Shown: positions 35,876-44,319 of the stretch, piece after piece | How positions within the stretch are numbered: position 1 is the first letter of the stretch | Layout: the number at the start of each line of letters is the position of its first letter | Assembly (NCBI RefSeq): GCF_014205335.1 | Contig: NZ_JACHNH010000001.1 | Location: 3,900,501-3,964,500 of the forward strand | DNA length: 64,000 nucleotides | Direction: 5' to 3' | Source: Amorphoplanes digitatis | Lineage (GTDB): Bacteria > Actinomycetota > Actinomycetes > Mycobacteriales > Micromonosporaceae | The notes under the pieces: model-generated | Told to the model about the DNA's origin: nothing | Seen by the model: only the letters and a program-made list of their open reading frames with translations | Database searches by the model: none | Translations under genes and position numbers: made by a program

Positions 35876-35974
35876 CTGGAGACGATCTTCGAGGGGTGTC
35901 CCGGGCGTCGGAGGCGTTTCTGGCTGCTGCGGGGCGACGGACTCGGCAGGAATCTGGTCCGGATCGCTGAGTAG
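35876..35974 (+). pseudogene. Decayed 3' end of an MDR oxidoreductase, copy of 33099-34109
   Basis: This segment matches the last ~100 bases of the reductase gene: the GAGACGATCTTCGAGG start, the GGCGACGG(A/C)CTCGGCA block and the final LVRIAE with its stop. The frame shifts partway: TIFEG is read in one frame at the start and the C-terminal RGDGLGRNLVRIAE follows a shifted middle. Nothing upstream resembles the rest of the enzyme, so this is a remnant. The 651-base region 35371-36021 holds it, the operator and the 29-bp hairpin, and no other gene. Confidence 0.8.
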
Positions 35975-36021
35975 CCGAAATTGCTTTGCGTGGCGGCCGC
36001 GCGGGTGCGGATGATGCGGCC

Positions 36022-36501
36022 ATGACTACCGGGCACATTCAGCAGCTGGGCCCGCCGGTCCGCCGGGCCGGCGCCGAGGACGGCCCGGCGGTCGCGGACC
36101 TGCTCATCCGCTCCCGCCGGGCCGCCGCCGGGGCGATACCCCCGTCGGTGCACCCCGACGCCGAGTGGCGCGGGTGGGTCGCCACGGTGGTCCTGGTCGA
36201 GCAGGAGGTGTGGCTGCTGGACGGCGCCGGCGGCGAGCCCCTGGCCGTGCTGGTGCTGGACGGCGACTGGGTCGGCCAGCTCTACGTCGACCCCGCCCTG
36301 ACCGGACGGGGACTCGGCTCGCGCCTGATCGAGCTGGCGAAGTCCCTGCGGCCCGGCGGCCTTCAGCTCTGGGCCTTCGAGACCAACTCCGCCGCCCAGC
36401 GGTTCTACCTGCGCCACGGCTTCGTGGTGGCCGAGCGGACCGACGGGTCGGGCAACGAGGAGAAGGCGCCGGACGTCCGCTTCGTCTGGTCCGGTGCCTG
36501 A
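36022..36501 (+). CDS. GNAT-family acetyltransferase
   Basis: A 159-residue GNAT protein. The acetyl-CoA site is VGQLYVDPALTGRGLGSRLIELAKSL (motif A, with Q/R-x-x-G-x-G/A as GRGLGS), then LQLWAFETNSAAQRFYLRHGFVV (motif B). It acetylates an unknown amine or protein N-terminus. The ATG at 36022 is chosen although no ribosome site is clear. Its 3' end overlaps the YjbR-like gene by 8 bases. Confidence 0.88.
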   Translation: MTTGHIQQLGPPVRRAGAEDGPAVADLLIRSRRAAAGAIPPSVHPDAEWRGWVATVVLVEQEVWLLDGAGGEPLAVLVLDGDWVGQLYVDPALTGRGLGSRLIELAKSLRPGGLQLWAFETNSAAQRFYLRHGFVVAERTDGSGNEEKAPDVRFVWSGA

Positions 36502-36835
36502 GCGCATGGTCACCGTCGACGAGGCCCGCGACATCGCGCTCTCCCTGCCCGGCGCCGAGCAGCGCGGGCACTTCGACGTCGTCGACTTCCGGGTCCGCAA
36601 CCGGATCTTCTGCACGCTGCCGCCCGAGGGCGACCGGATGACGATCCGGCTCACCCCCGAGGAGCAGGCCGAACTGCTGGCCGAGCGGCCGTCGGTCTTC
36701 TCGGCGCCGGCGAACCACTGGGGCCGGCGGGGCTGGACCGTCGTACGGCTGGCCGGTGCCGACGCCGGGCAGCTGCGCGAGCTGGTGACCGACGCCTGGC
36801 GCCGGCTGGCGCCCAAAGGGCTGATCGACCGGTAG
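36494..36835 (+). CDS. MmcQ/YjbR-family protein
   Basis: A 113-residue protein of the MmcQ/YjbR (CyaY-like fold) family. Typical pieces are VDEARDIALSLPGAEQRGHF, RIFCTLPPEGDRMTIRLTPEEQAELL and a GWTVVRLAGADAGQLRELVTDAWRRLAP C-terminus. The family is described as DNA-binding-like, but function is poorly known. The start may be the GTG at 36494, overlapping the GNAT gene, or the ATG at 36506. A convergent terminator follows. Confidence 0.85.
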   Translation: MPERMVTVDEARDIALSLPGAEQRGHFDVVDFRVRNRIFCTLPPEGDRMTIRLTPEEQAELLAERPSVFSAPANHWGRRGWTVVRLAGADAGQLRELVTDAWRRLAPKGLIDR

Positions 36836-36842
36836 CCAGGCC

Positions 36843-36867
36843 CACCACCGGGCCGCGCCCGGTGGTG
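36843..36867. terminator. Convergent terminator between YjbR-like and polyester hydrolase genes
   Basis: An 11-bp perfect stem CACCACCGGGC with GCCCGGTGGTG and a 3-nt loop, between two facing stops. Confidence 0.75.
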
Positions 36868-36885
36868 AGCCCGTTCTCCGATCTC

Positions 36886-37746
36886 CTACGAGTGCGGGCA
36901 GGTGTCGCGGTACTCCTGGATGGCCGAGCCGCTCGGTGCGGGGCAGAGGAACTGCTCGTAGCGGGTGTCGTTGTCGATGAAGCGCTTGAGCCACGAGATG
37001 CTGTACTTCGCCACGGTCACGTTCGTCGAGGTCGGCGCCGAGTGCGAGGCGTTGTTGAGCTCGAGGTACGCCTTGTCGAGGGTGCTCGGCAGGCTGGTGT
37101 AGAACGGCTCGGCGTGCGACGACACCGGGGCGACGGTGTCGTTCTCGGCGCCGATGATCAGGGTCGGCACGGTGTCCGAGGACCAGTTCTTGGTGCCGTG
37201 CCACGGCGTCAGCGGGATCGCCGCCTGGAGGCTGGGCCGGGTCCGGGACGCGGAGAGGCTACCGCCGCCGCCCATGGAGTGGCCCATGACGCCGAGCCGG
37301 GTCGCGTCGATGCGGGTCCGCACCGAGCTCGTGCCGGTCAGGTAGGTGAGCGCGGCCAGCAGCTGCGTGCCGCGGCTGTCCGGCTGGTCGAGGGTGCTGA
37401 GGGTGTCGATCGTGATGACCACGAAGCCCTGGGAGGCCAGGCGCGGGCCGAGCCAGGAGACGCTGGACTGCGACGCCGTGAAGCCGGGTGAGATCGCGAT
37501 CGCGCCGAACGTGCCGTCGGCCGTGCTGGTCGGGTAGTAGATCGTGCCGCCGCCGAAGCCCGAGACGCTGGAGCGCGCCACGGTGACCTGGGCGAAGGCG
37601 TAGTAGCCGCGGCTGGCCTCGATGCTGGCCACTGTCGGTGCGGGTCCGCGCTCGTACGGGTTGGCGGCCAGGGCGGGCGCCGGGGCGGCGACCAGCGCGG
37701 CGGCCAGGGTGAGTGCGCCCAGCAGGCGCGGGATGGGATTTCGCAT
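36886..37746 (-). CDS. Secreted polyester hydrolase (cutinase / PET-hydrolase family)
   Basis: A 286-residue secreted alpha/beta hydrolase. The signal peptide ends at Ala28, so the mature protein begins [10 protein letters not shown], as in Thermobifida cutinases. The triad is Ser157 (GHSMGG), Asp203 (ENDTVAP) and His235 (ASHSAP). Conserved landmarks include [31 protein letters not shown] (Trp182), [12 protein letters not shown] and a C-terminal disulfide (Cys268 with Cys283). It should hydrolyse cutin-like polyesters and perhaps PET. Unusual are Phe89 at the usual oxyanion Tyr and Ser236 after the catalytic His, where thermophilic cutinases have Phe. Other signature residues match cutinase type I. 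Confidence 0.92.
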   Translation of the reverse strand: MRNPIPRLLGALTLAAALVAAPAPALAANPYERGPAPTVASIEASRGYYAFAQVTVARSSVSGFGGGTIYYPTSTADGTFGAIAISPGFTASQSSVSWLGPRLASQGFVVITIDTLSTLDQPDSRGTQLLAALTYLTGTSSVRTRIDATRLGVMGHSMGGGGSLSASRTRPSLQAAIPLTPWHGTKNWSSDTVPTLIIGAENDTVAPVSSHAEPFYTSLPSTLDKAYLELNNASHSAPTSTNVTVAKYSISWLKRFIDNDTRYEQFLCPAPSGSAIQEYRDTCPHS

Positions 37747-37986
37747 TTCCGGGGCTCCCTACGGTGGAAGGGATCGCGTCGTCGCCCGGGAAGGCGGGAA
37801 GGGTGACCCGCACGTTGTGGACGAGTCCGGCGGCCTCGATCGAGGCATGTAAATATTCTGTCATTATTGCTACTGGTGGGTAATCCCGTTGTCATCATGT
37901 TTCGCCGATATGACGGCGACGACGAAATTCGATGATCGAGGGCGTCCGGCCAGCGGCCGCGTGATCGATCGTGCATACTGCCGCGC

Positions 37987-39021
37987 ATGACGGGACGCTT
38001 CCGTATCAACCTGACCTTCGCGCTGCTGGCGGCCGCGGCCGCCCTCGTCGCGCCGGCGGCCCCGGCCGCGGCCGCGCCCATACCGGTCGACCTCAGTGCC
38101 CACCTCGCCGCGCCGGCCGAGGTGACTCCGGGCGAGCTCGCCGACTACGTGCTGACCACCGTCGTGCCGGGGCCGCCGTCGCCCACCGGCGTGCGGATCG
38201 TGCTCACCCTGCCGAACGGTCTGACGTTCGAGGACGGCGGCGGGTCCGGGCCGTGCACGGCCGGGTCCGGCGCCACCGTGGTCACCTGCATCGTCGACCC
38301 CGGCGGCACCGACGGGAACCCGGGCGGCCGGGAGTGGACCGTGCGCGCCCGCGCCGCGGAGACGCTGGCGGTCGGCACGGTGCTGACCGCCCGGGCGGAG
38401 ATTCTCTCCGACGGCGCCGAGACGAACCCGGCCGACAACACGGTCACCGCGACGTCGGTGGTCGCCGGGCCCGGCGCGAGCGTCATCAAGGCGACCGTCC
38501 CGGCCGCACCCGTCGTACCGGGCCAGCCGGCCCGGGTCACGGTCCGGGTGCACTACGGCGGCGACCAGCCCGTCGACGACTTCGCCATCCGCGCCTCGAT
38601 CGACGGCGACTGGTTCGGCGGGGGCGACCTGGTGAACGTGCCGTCGGACTGCTTCGGCGACCCCGGCTCGCTGACCTGCGAGATCAACCAGACGGTGGAG
38701 CCGGATCAGGACCTGGTCCTGGAGTTCGTCCTGCCCACCAAGGCCGGCGACAAGTACTTCGGCACCCGTTCCACCGTCGGGTTCCAGACCCAGTCCCTCG
38801 GTGGCGACCTGCGGACCAGCACCGTGATCGTCTTCGCCGCCAAGCCGTCCGGCACGCCGGCGCCGACACCCACCTCGGGCGCCGGTGAGCCGGGTGGCGG
38901 CCTGCCCGTCACCGGCACCGCGACGGCCGGCCTGGCCGCGGCCGGAGTGCTGCTGGTCGCCGCCGGCGCGGGCGCCGTGCTGCTGACCCGCCGGCGCCGC
39001 CGCACCTTCCGGGCGAACTGA
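37987..39021 (+). CDS. LPXTG cell-wall-anchored surface protein
   Basis: A 344-residue surface protein. A signal peptide (to APAAAAAP) precedes two Ig-like DUF11-type repeats, at about 35-160 (VDLSAHLAAPAEVTPGELADY) and 165-285 (SVIKATVPAAPVVPGQPARVT). A Pro/Thr linker leads to a sortase signal LPVTG, a hydrophobic helix and a basic tail (RRRRRTFRAN). It should be linked to peptidoglycan by a sortase encoded elsewhere. Binding partner is unknown. A strong convergent terminator follows. Confidence 0.88.
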   Translation: MTGRFRINLTFALLAAAAALVAPAAPAAAAPIPVDLSAHLAAPAEVTPGELADYVLTTVVPGPPSPTGVRIVLTLPNGLTFEDGGGSGPCTAGSGATVVTCIVDPGGTDGNPGGREWTVRARAAETLAVGTVLTARAEILSDGAETNPADNTVTATSVVAGPGASVIKATVPAAPVVPGQPARVTVRVHYGGDQPVDDFAIRASIDGDWFGGGDLVNVPSDCFGDPGSLTCEINQTVEPDQDLVLEFVLPTKAGDKYFGTRSTVGFQTQSLGGDLRTSTVIVFAAKPSGTPAPTPTSGAGEPGGGLPVTGTATAGLAAAGVLLVAAGAGAVLLTRRRRRTFRAN

Positions 39022-39032
39022 CCGACGGCACC

Positions 39033-39068
39033 ACGGGACCCCGACGGCTCCGGCCGCCGGGGTCCCGT
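39033..39068. terminator. Convergent terminator between the LPXTG and MBL-fold genes
   Basis: An 11-bp perfect stem ACGGGACCCCG with CGGGGTCCCGT and a 14-nt loop between two facing stops. Confidence 0.8.
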
Positions 39069-39073
39069 CGTCC

Positions 39074-39865
39074 TCAGACCTCGATCGAGGTGGCCTCGCC
39101 GGGGGTCAGCCAGCGCAGGCTCTCCCGTACGGCGGCCGGCGCGCCCGTGAAGGCCGCCTCGACCGCCGGGCGGCCCTGGCTGAAGTGCCCCCAGCCCTCG
39201 TAGTGCACGGGCAGGACCGTGCGCGCACCGACGAGACCGCAGAGCTCCGCGCCGTGGTCCGCCGTCATCGTGTAGTGCAGCGGGCCGGTCAGGCCGAACC
39301 GGACCGCGCCGAGGTGCAGGACCGTCGTGCCGATGTTCCAGCGGCCGGCCACCTGCCGCACGCCGTCGTAGAGCACCGTGTCACCGGTGATCCAGAGCGG
39401 GCCGTGCTGCTGGCCCGCCCAGCTCAGGACGAAGCCGGTCACCTCGCCGACGATCGGCCGGCTCAGGGGCGGGCCGTGCCGGCACGGCGTCGCGGTGATC
39501 TCGATGTCCGGCCGGCCGGCCGCCGAGAGCCGCGTCGTGCGCCACGGCGCCAGCCCGGTGGTCGCCGGGCCCAGGCGGCGGGCGCCGGCCACCGTCGTGA
39601 CCACCCGGCCCGCCGACGGCAGCAGCGCGCGGCCGGCGTCGTCGAGGTTGTCGGCGTGGTGATCGTGCGTCAGCAGCACCGCGTCGATGGTCCCGAGCGA
39701 CTCCGCCGGCACCGCCGGGCCGGTGAGCTTGCGCGACGCCGTGCCCCAGCCGAACCGGTAGGTCCGGCCGGGCGCGTCGAACGTGGGGTCGGTGAGAATC
39801 CGCCAGCCCTCCGCCTCGATCAGCGTCGTCGGGCCGCCGATGTGGGTGATCCGCGGTTCGGTCAT
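39074..39865 (-). CDS. MBL-fold metallo-hydrolase (UlaG-like)
   Basis: A 263-residue metallo-beta-lactamase-fold hydrolase. Zinc-binding parts are VLLTHDHHADNLDD (HxHxDN, UlaG-like), a central ITATPCRHGPPLSRP, GDTVLYDGVRQV and a C-terminal VLPVHYEGWGHFSQG. The family includes lactonases and NAPE-PLD-like enzymes. The ATG overlaps the preceding alpha/beta hydrolase stop by 4 bases (ATGA), so the two are coupled and may act on related esters or lactones. Confidence 0.88.
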   Translation of the reverse strand: MTEPRITHIGGPTTLIEAEGWRILTDPTFDAPGRTYRFGWGTASRKLTGPAVPAESLGTIDAVLLTHDHHADNLDDAGRALLPSAGRVVTTVAGARRLGPATTGLAPWRTTRLSAAGRPDIEITATPCRHGPPLSRPIVGEVTGFVLSWAGQQHGPLWITGDTVLYDGVRQVAGRWNIGTTVLHLGAVRFGLTGPLHYTMTADHGAELCGLVGARTVLPVHYEGWGHFSQGRPAVEAAFTGAPAAVRESLRWLTPGEATSIEV

Positions 39866-40656
39866 CCGGCGTGCCGCAGCGCCCAGTCGAGCACCTCGTC
39901 CGCGATCCGCTCCCAGCCCTTCTGCGCCGGCAGCAGGTGTGCGTAGCCCTCGTACTCCTTGCGCTCGGTGACGGTGGCGGACTTGTAGTGCCGCAGGTTC
40001 GACTCCTGCACCGCCGGCGGCATGATGTGGTCCTCGGAGCCGGAGACGAACAGCAGCGGCGCCCGGTCGTCGTTGCTGTAGTCGACCCAGGTGTCCTGGT
40101 GGCCCGGCTGGAAGTTGGCGAGCACGCTGCCCCACAGGATGCCGCCGTTGGCCGGGATCGCGTAGCGCTCGTAAAGTGCGCGGCCCTCCTCCTCGGTGAA
40201 CGTGTTGGTGAAGGCGTACTGCCACTCCTCGAAGGTGAGCGGCACCGCCCGGTGCCGGTTCGCCGGGCTCTTGAGCACCGGGAACGTCGACTTCACCTGG
40301 GTGAGCGGCACCACGCGTACGCCCTCGGTCGGCGCGGAGTTCATCGCCACGCCGGCCGCGCCGAGGCCGTGGTCGAGCAGGATCTGGGTGAAGGCGCCGC
40401 CGGCCGAGTGGCCGATGATGATCGGCGGGGCGTCGAGGCCGCGGATGACCTCCTCGTAGTGGGCGATGATCTTCGGAACGGTCAGGTCGAGGATCGGTGT
40501 CGTGTCGGCGTTGAGCGCCTCCACCTCCACCTCGAAGCCGGGGTAGCCGGGCGCGACGACGCGCAGGCCCTTGCTCTCGTAGTGGGTGATCCAGTTTTCC
40601 CAGCTGCGCGGGGTGACCCAGAATCCGTGTACGAGCACGATCGTGTCGGGTGCCAT
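39862..40656 (-). CDS. Alpha/beta hydrolase
   Basis: A 264-residue alpha/beta hydrolase. It begins APDTIVLVHGFWVTPRSWENW, with nucleophile elbow IIGHSAGG, an acid in LFVSGSEDHIMPP and His in YEGYAHLLPAQKGWE. The ATG at 40656 has AAGGA 8 bases upstream; the ATG 9 bases earlier abuts that site. It precedes and is coupled to the MBL-fold gene. The exact substrate is unknown. Confidence 0.88.
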   Translation of the reverse strand: MAPDTIVLVHGFWVTPRSWENWITHYESKGLRVVAPGYPGFEVEVEALNADTTPILDLTVPKIIAHYEEVIRGLDAPPIIIGHSAGGAFTQILLDHGLGAAGVAMNSAPTEGVRVVPLTQVKSTFPVLKSPANRHRAVPLTFEEWQYAFTNTFTEEEGRALYERYAIPANGGILWGSVLANFQPGHQDTWVDYSNDDRAPLLFVSGSEDHIMPPAVQESNLRHYKSATVTERKEYEGYAHLLPAQKGWERIADEVLDWALRHAG

Positions 40657-40720
40657 GTCGAGCATCCTTTCGGAACGGAAGTCGAGCGGGTCGCCTGAGG
40701 ACGTGCGCCAATCCTATGGA

Positions 40721-41611
40721 TCATGTGTGGAATCTGGGAGCGTGCCCAGGTGCGCTTTTCCGTTGACTTCGGACGGCGTCGAGCCACGCGCGCGGCCCGG
40801 CGTGCCGTACCCGGATTCCCGCGATGCGCACCGCGTAGCGCAGGGCCGGCAGCAGATCGGGGTCGCGGGCGAGCGCGACCGCGAGGGCGCCGTGGAAGAC
40901 GTCGCCGGCGCCCGCGGTGTCCACGGCCGGCACGCCCGGCACCGGCAGCTCCCCGCCGCGGTCGCCGGACCACCAGGCGACCGGGTCCGGACCGTTTGTG
41001 ATCGCCCCGCGCCGCACGCCGGCGGCGCGCAGGGCGGCACCGGTGCCGGCCGCGGCGGCGCCGGGCATCCGGAACGCCGCCGAGGCGGCGACCACGTCGG
41101 CGGCGCCGAGCAGGTCCGCGAAGACCGGCCGCCAGCTACCGGCGTCGAGCAGCAGGGGACGCCCGCAGGCCGCGGCGGCCCGGGCCAGGGCGGGGTGATG
41201 GCCGTCCACCAGGACGATGTCCGCCGCCCCGAGCACGTCGGCCAGCCCCGGGGGAGCGGTGACGTCGGCGCCGCGGGCGTTGCGGCTCACGATCGTGCGC
41301 TGACCGGTGGCCCGCACGACGGTGACCGCGGAGACCGGCGGCGGCGCGGTGGCCCGCGGCGCGGCGTCGAGCAGCGACACGCCGCAGGCCGCGACGTCGG
41401 CGCGGATCAGGGCGCCCAGCGGGTGCGCGCCGACCGCGGTGACCAGCGTGACGCTCGCGCCGAGGGCGGCCGCGGTGACCGCCGCGTTGGTGGCCGGGCC
41501 GCCCGCGGCGACGTCCGCGGAGAGCGCCTCGGCCTTCTCGTCCACGCCGGGCAGCCGCTCGACGCGCTGCACCAGATCGACGGTGGCCAGGCCGACGCAG
41601 ACGACGCGCAT
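40721..41611 (-). CDS. PfkB-family carbohydrate kinase
   Basis: A 296-residue ribokinase/PfkB-type kinase. The N-terminal GLATVDLVQRVERLP and GGPATNAAVTAAALG are the PfkB signature 1 region; the C-terminal VDTAGAGDVFHGALAVAL is signature 2 with the catalytic Asp. The substrate is a sugar or nucleoside not evident from the sequence. It starts 15 bases after the 51-residue membrane protein gene. Confidence 0.88.
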   Translation of the reverse strand: MRVVCVGLATVDLVQRVERLPGVDEKAEALSADVAAGGPATNAAVTAAALGASVTLVTAVGAHPLGALIRADVAACGVSLLDAAPRATAPPPVSAVTVVRATGQRTIVSRNARGADVTAPPGLADVLGAADIVLVDGHHPALARAAAACGRPLLLDAGSWRPVFADLLGAADVVAASAAFRMPGAAAAGTGAALRAAGVRRGAITNGPDPVAWWSGDRGGELPVPGVPAVDTAGAGDVFHGALAVALARDPDLLPALRYAVRIAGIRVRHAGPRAWLDAVRSQRKSAPGHAPRFHT

Positions 41612-41626
41612 GGGCCCGGCCCGGGC

Positions 41627-41782
41627 TCAGTCGGCGAGTTCGGAGAAGAACACGCCGATGTTGCGGAAGATGTCCGCGACGCCCGAGCCGATCCCCTCGG
41701 CGATGTCCGCAGCGGGCCCCGGGTTCGTGCCGATGTAGAAGATGACCAGGATCAGCACGATCCAGCCGATGGCCTTCTTCAT
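41627..41782 (-). CDS. Small membrane protein (51 residues)
   Basis: It begins MKKAIGWIVLILVIFYIGTN, a single membrane helix, then AADIAEGIGSGVADIF and a FFSELAD end. The ribosome site AGAGGTGAG lies 4 bases upstream of the ATG. Small helical proteins of this form are common in actinobacteria, with no known function. It is probably co-transcribed with the PfkB kinase. Confidence 0.75.
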   Translation of the reverse strand: MKKAIGWIVLILVIFYIGTNPGPAADIAEGIGSGVADIFRNIGVFFSELAD

Positions 41783-41859
41783 CGCTCACCTCTGCTCGCG
41801 GGTAGTCGCTCGGTCATGATCTATGGATCGTGGCACAGCCGCGCACGCTTGACGTGCAT

Positions 41860-42747
41860 CTACGCGGGATCGGCCGGTGAAAGCGGCCAGTCGCGCAGCA
41901 GCCGGGCGGCGTTGTGCCAGCAGACCGCGCGCAGCCACTCGTCGCCGAGCCCGAGGCCGGCCAGCGCGTCGAGCTGGTGCTCGTACGGGTACGGGATGTT
42001 GGGGAAGTCGCTGCCCAGCAGGACCTTGCCGGCCAGGCCGAGGTCGCGCAGCCGGGGCAGCAGGGCGGGCGGGAACGGCGCGAACCGCGCGAAGAAGTCG
42101 GTGAACGCCATCGTCGTGTCGAGCCCGACGTTCTCGTAGCGCTCGGCGAGGTCGAAGAAGCCCTCGTACTCGGGCGCGCCGAGGTGCGCGGTGAGCATGG
42201 TGAGGCGTGGGTGGCGCGCCAGCACGCCGCCGATCGGGCCGGGCCCGGTGAAGCCGCTGGCCACCGGGCCGGAGCCGGCGTGCACGACGACGGGTACGCC
42301 GGCCTCGGCGAGCAGGCCCCAGGCCTCGTCGAGCAGCTCGTCGCGGGGGTCGAAGCCGCCAACCTGCAGGTGCAGCTTGAAGATCCGGGCGCCGCGCTCC
42401 AGCGCCGAGCGCACGTCGGCGGCGGCCGACGGCTCGGGGAAGAACGTGGCGCTGGGCAGGCAGCCCGGTGTGCGCCCGGCGAAGTCGAGCGTCCAGGCGT
42501 TGAGGTCGGCGGCCATGCCGGGGCGGTGCGCGTACGCGAGGGCGGAGAACGTCCGCACGCCGAGCCGGCGCAGCTCGGCGACCCGCTCGGCCTCGGTGCC
42601 GCGGTAGCGGATCGGCCAGGGCCGGCCGATCAGCGGGCCGGCCTCGTCGAAGTGCGCCCAGACCCGGCGCTGCATCCGCTCCGGCAGGAAGTGGGTGTGC
42701 ACGTCGGCGAGGCCGGGCAGTCCCAGCGCGGTCCAGAACTCGGTCAT
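41860..42747 (-). CDS. Amidohydrolase (metal-dependent TIM-barrel hydrolase)
   Basis: A 295-residue amidohydrolase-2 family protein. It begins ALGLPGLADVHTHFLPERM with the HxH metal site, then IFKLHLQVGGFD, VVVHAGSGPVASG, LTAHLGAPEYEGFFDLAERY and LLGSDFPNIPYPYE with the catalytic Asp. Relatives decarboxylate or hydrolyse aromatic or lactone-like compounds (ACMSD, 2-pyrone-4,6-dicarboxylate hydrolase types). The ATG at 42747 is chosen. It is divergent from the gluconate permease. Confidence 0.88.
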   Translation of the reverse strand: MTEFWTALGLPGLADVHTHFLPERMQRRVWAHFDEAGPLIGRPWPIRYRGTEAERVAELRRLGVRTFSALAYAHRPGMAADLNAWTLDFAGRTPGCLPSATFFPEPSAAADVRSALERGARIFKLHLQVGGFDPRDELLDEAWGLLAEAGVPVVVHAGSGPVASGFTGPGPIGGVLARHPRLTMLTAHLGAPEYEGFFDLAERYENVGLDTTMAFTDFFARFAPFPPALLPRLRDLGLAGKVLLGSDFPNIPYPYEHQLDALAGLGLGDEWLRAVCWHNAARLLRDWPLSPADPA

Positions 42748-42802
42748 GGTCTGATCATTGCCCGGCGCATAGAAACCGGGGGCAGGGGGTACGCCCTCGC
42801 GC

Positions 42803-44287
42803 ATGACCCCGCCACTCGCCGCGGAAGCCATCACCTCCGCCGGCACCACCCAGCTCATCCTCGCCGCGGTGTTCGGAATCGCGGTCGTCGTCCTGCTCAT
42901 CGCCTGGGCCAAGTGGCATCCCTTCCTGGCCCTCATCCTCGGCGCCGCCGCGCTCGGGGTCACCGCCGGCGCCGCGCCCGGCGCCACCGTCACGTCGTTC
43001 ACCACCGGCGTCGGCAGCACGGTCGGCAGCGTCGGGCTGCTGATCGCGCTCGGCTCGATGATCGGCGCGCTGCTGGCCGAGTCCGGCGGCGCGGACGCCA
43101 TCGTCACCACGATGGTCCGCAAGGTCTCCGGTTCGGCGCTGCCCTGGGCCATGGCGGGCGTCGCCGCGCTCATCGGCCTCCCGCTCTTCTTCGAGGTCGG
43201 CGTCGTGCTGCTGGTGCCGATCGTGGTGCTCGCCGCCCAGCGCACCGGCCTGCCGCTGCTCAAGATCGGCATCCCGGCGCTGGCCGGCCTCTCCGTCCTG
43301 CACGGCCTGGTCCCGCCGCACCCCGGCCCGCTGGTCGCGGTCTCCACCCTGAACGCGGACCTCGGCCTCACCCTCGCCCTCGGCCTGGTCTGCGCCATAC
43401 CGACCGTGATCGTCGCGGGCCCGATCTTCGGCAACTTCATCTCCAAGCGGGTGCCGCTCGCCGCCCCGCCCGCGCTGGTGCCGGCCGGCATCGACTACCA
43501 GGGCCGGCCCGGCTCCGGCCCGGCCGGCGGGCAGGACTTCGTCGACCGCGACGACCTGGTCAACGCCGGCGCCGGTGAGCCGGACCGGCCCGTCGACGAC
43601 ACGCTGCCCGAGGGCCGGCGCCGGCCCAGCGTGCTGGCCGCCGTGCTCACCATCCTGCTGCCGATCGTGCTCATGCTGCTGCGGGCCCTCGGCGAGCTCA
43701 CCCTCCCCGAGGACAACCGCCTGCGCACGGCGCTCGACGTCGCCGGCACCCCGGTGGTCGCGCTGCTCGCCGGCGTGCTCCTGGCGATGTGGACGCTCGG
43801 CAAGCGGGCCGGCTTCGACCGGGTGCAGACCTCCGCGGTCATCGGCGGCTCGCTGCCGCCGATCGCCGGCATCCTGCTCATCGTCGCCGCCGGTGGCGGC
43901 TTCAAGCAGGTGCTCGTCGACTCGGGCGTCGGCAACGTGGTCGCGAACGCGGCACAGGACGCCAACATGTCCGCGCTGCTGCTCGGCTACCTCGTCGCGG
44001 TCGGCATCCGGGTCGCCACCGGCTCGGCGACCGTCGCCACCATCAGCGCCGCCGGCATCGTCGCCCCGCTCGCGACCACTCTCGACAAGCCGTCGGTCTC
44101 GCTGCTGGCCCTGGCCATCGGCTGCGGCTCGCTGTTCTTCTCGCACGTCAACGACGCCGGCTTCTGGCTGGTGAAGGAGTACTTCGGGATGACCGTCGGC
44201 CAGACCATCAAGACCTGGTCGGTGATGGAGACGATCATCTCCGTGTTCGGCTTCGGCTGCGTGATGCTCCTGGACGTCTTCATATAG
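42803..44287 (+). CDS. gntP: GntP-family gluconate:H+ symporter
   Basis: A 494-residue permease with 12-14 hydrophobic segments. Family features are WAKWHPFLALILGAAALG, LAESGGADAIV, GIPALAGLSVLHGLVPPHPGPL, a central hydrophilic loop (~230-275), then the PPIAGILLIVAAGGGFKQVLVDSG and GSLFFSHVNDAGFWLVKEYFG blocks near the C-terminus. It imports gluconate or related sugar acids with protons. No gluconokinase gene is adjacent; the PfkB kinase nearby is on the other strand. Confidence 0.92.
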   Translation: MTPPLAAEAITSAGTTQLILAAVFGIAVVVLLIAWAKWHPFLALILGAAALGVTAGAAPGATVTSFTTGVGSTVGSVGLLIALGSMIGALLAESGGADAIVTTMVRKVSGSALPWAMAGVAALIGLPLFFEVGVVLLVPIVVLAAQRTGLPLLKIGIPALAGLSVLHGLVPPHPGPLVAVSTLNADLGLTLALGLVCAIPTVIVAGPIFGNFISKRVPLAAPPALVPAGIDYQGRPGSGPAGGQDFVDRDDLVNAGAGEPDRPVDDTLPEGRRRPSVLAAVLTILLPIVLMLLRALGELTLPEDNRLRTALDVAGTPVVALLAGVLLAMWTLGKRAGFDRVQTSAVIGGSLPPIAGILLIVAAGGGFKQVLVDSGVGNVVANAAQDANMSALLLGYLVAVGIRVATGSATVATISAAGIVAPLATTLDKPSVSLLALAIGCGSLFFSHVNDAGFWLVKEYFGMTVGQTIKTWSVMETIISVFGFGCVMLLDVFI

Positions 44288-44314
44288 CGGGGGCCGGCCG
44301 CCGGCCGGCCCCCG
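44287..44314. terminator. Convergent terminator between gntP and the LLM oxidoreductase
   Basis: A 12- to 13-bp near-perfect GC stem (GCGGGGGCCGGC with GCCGGCCCCCGC) and tight loop. Confidence 0.8.
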
Positions 44315-44319
44315 CACAC

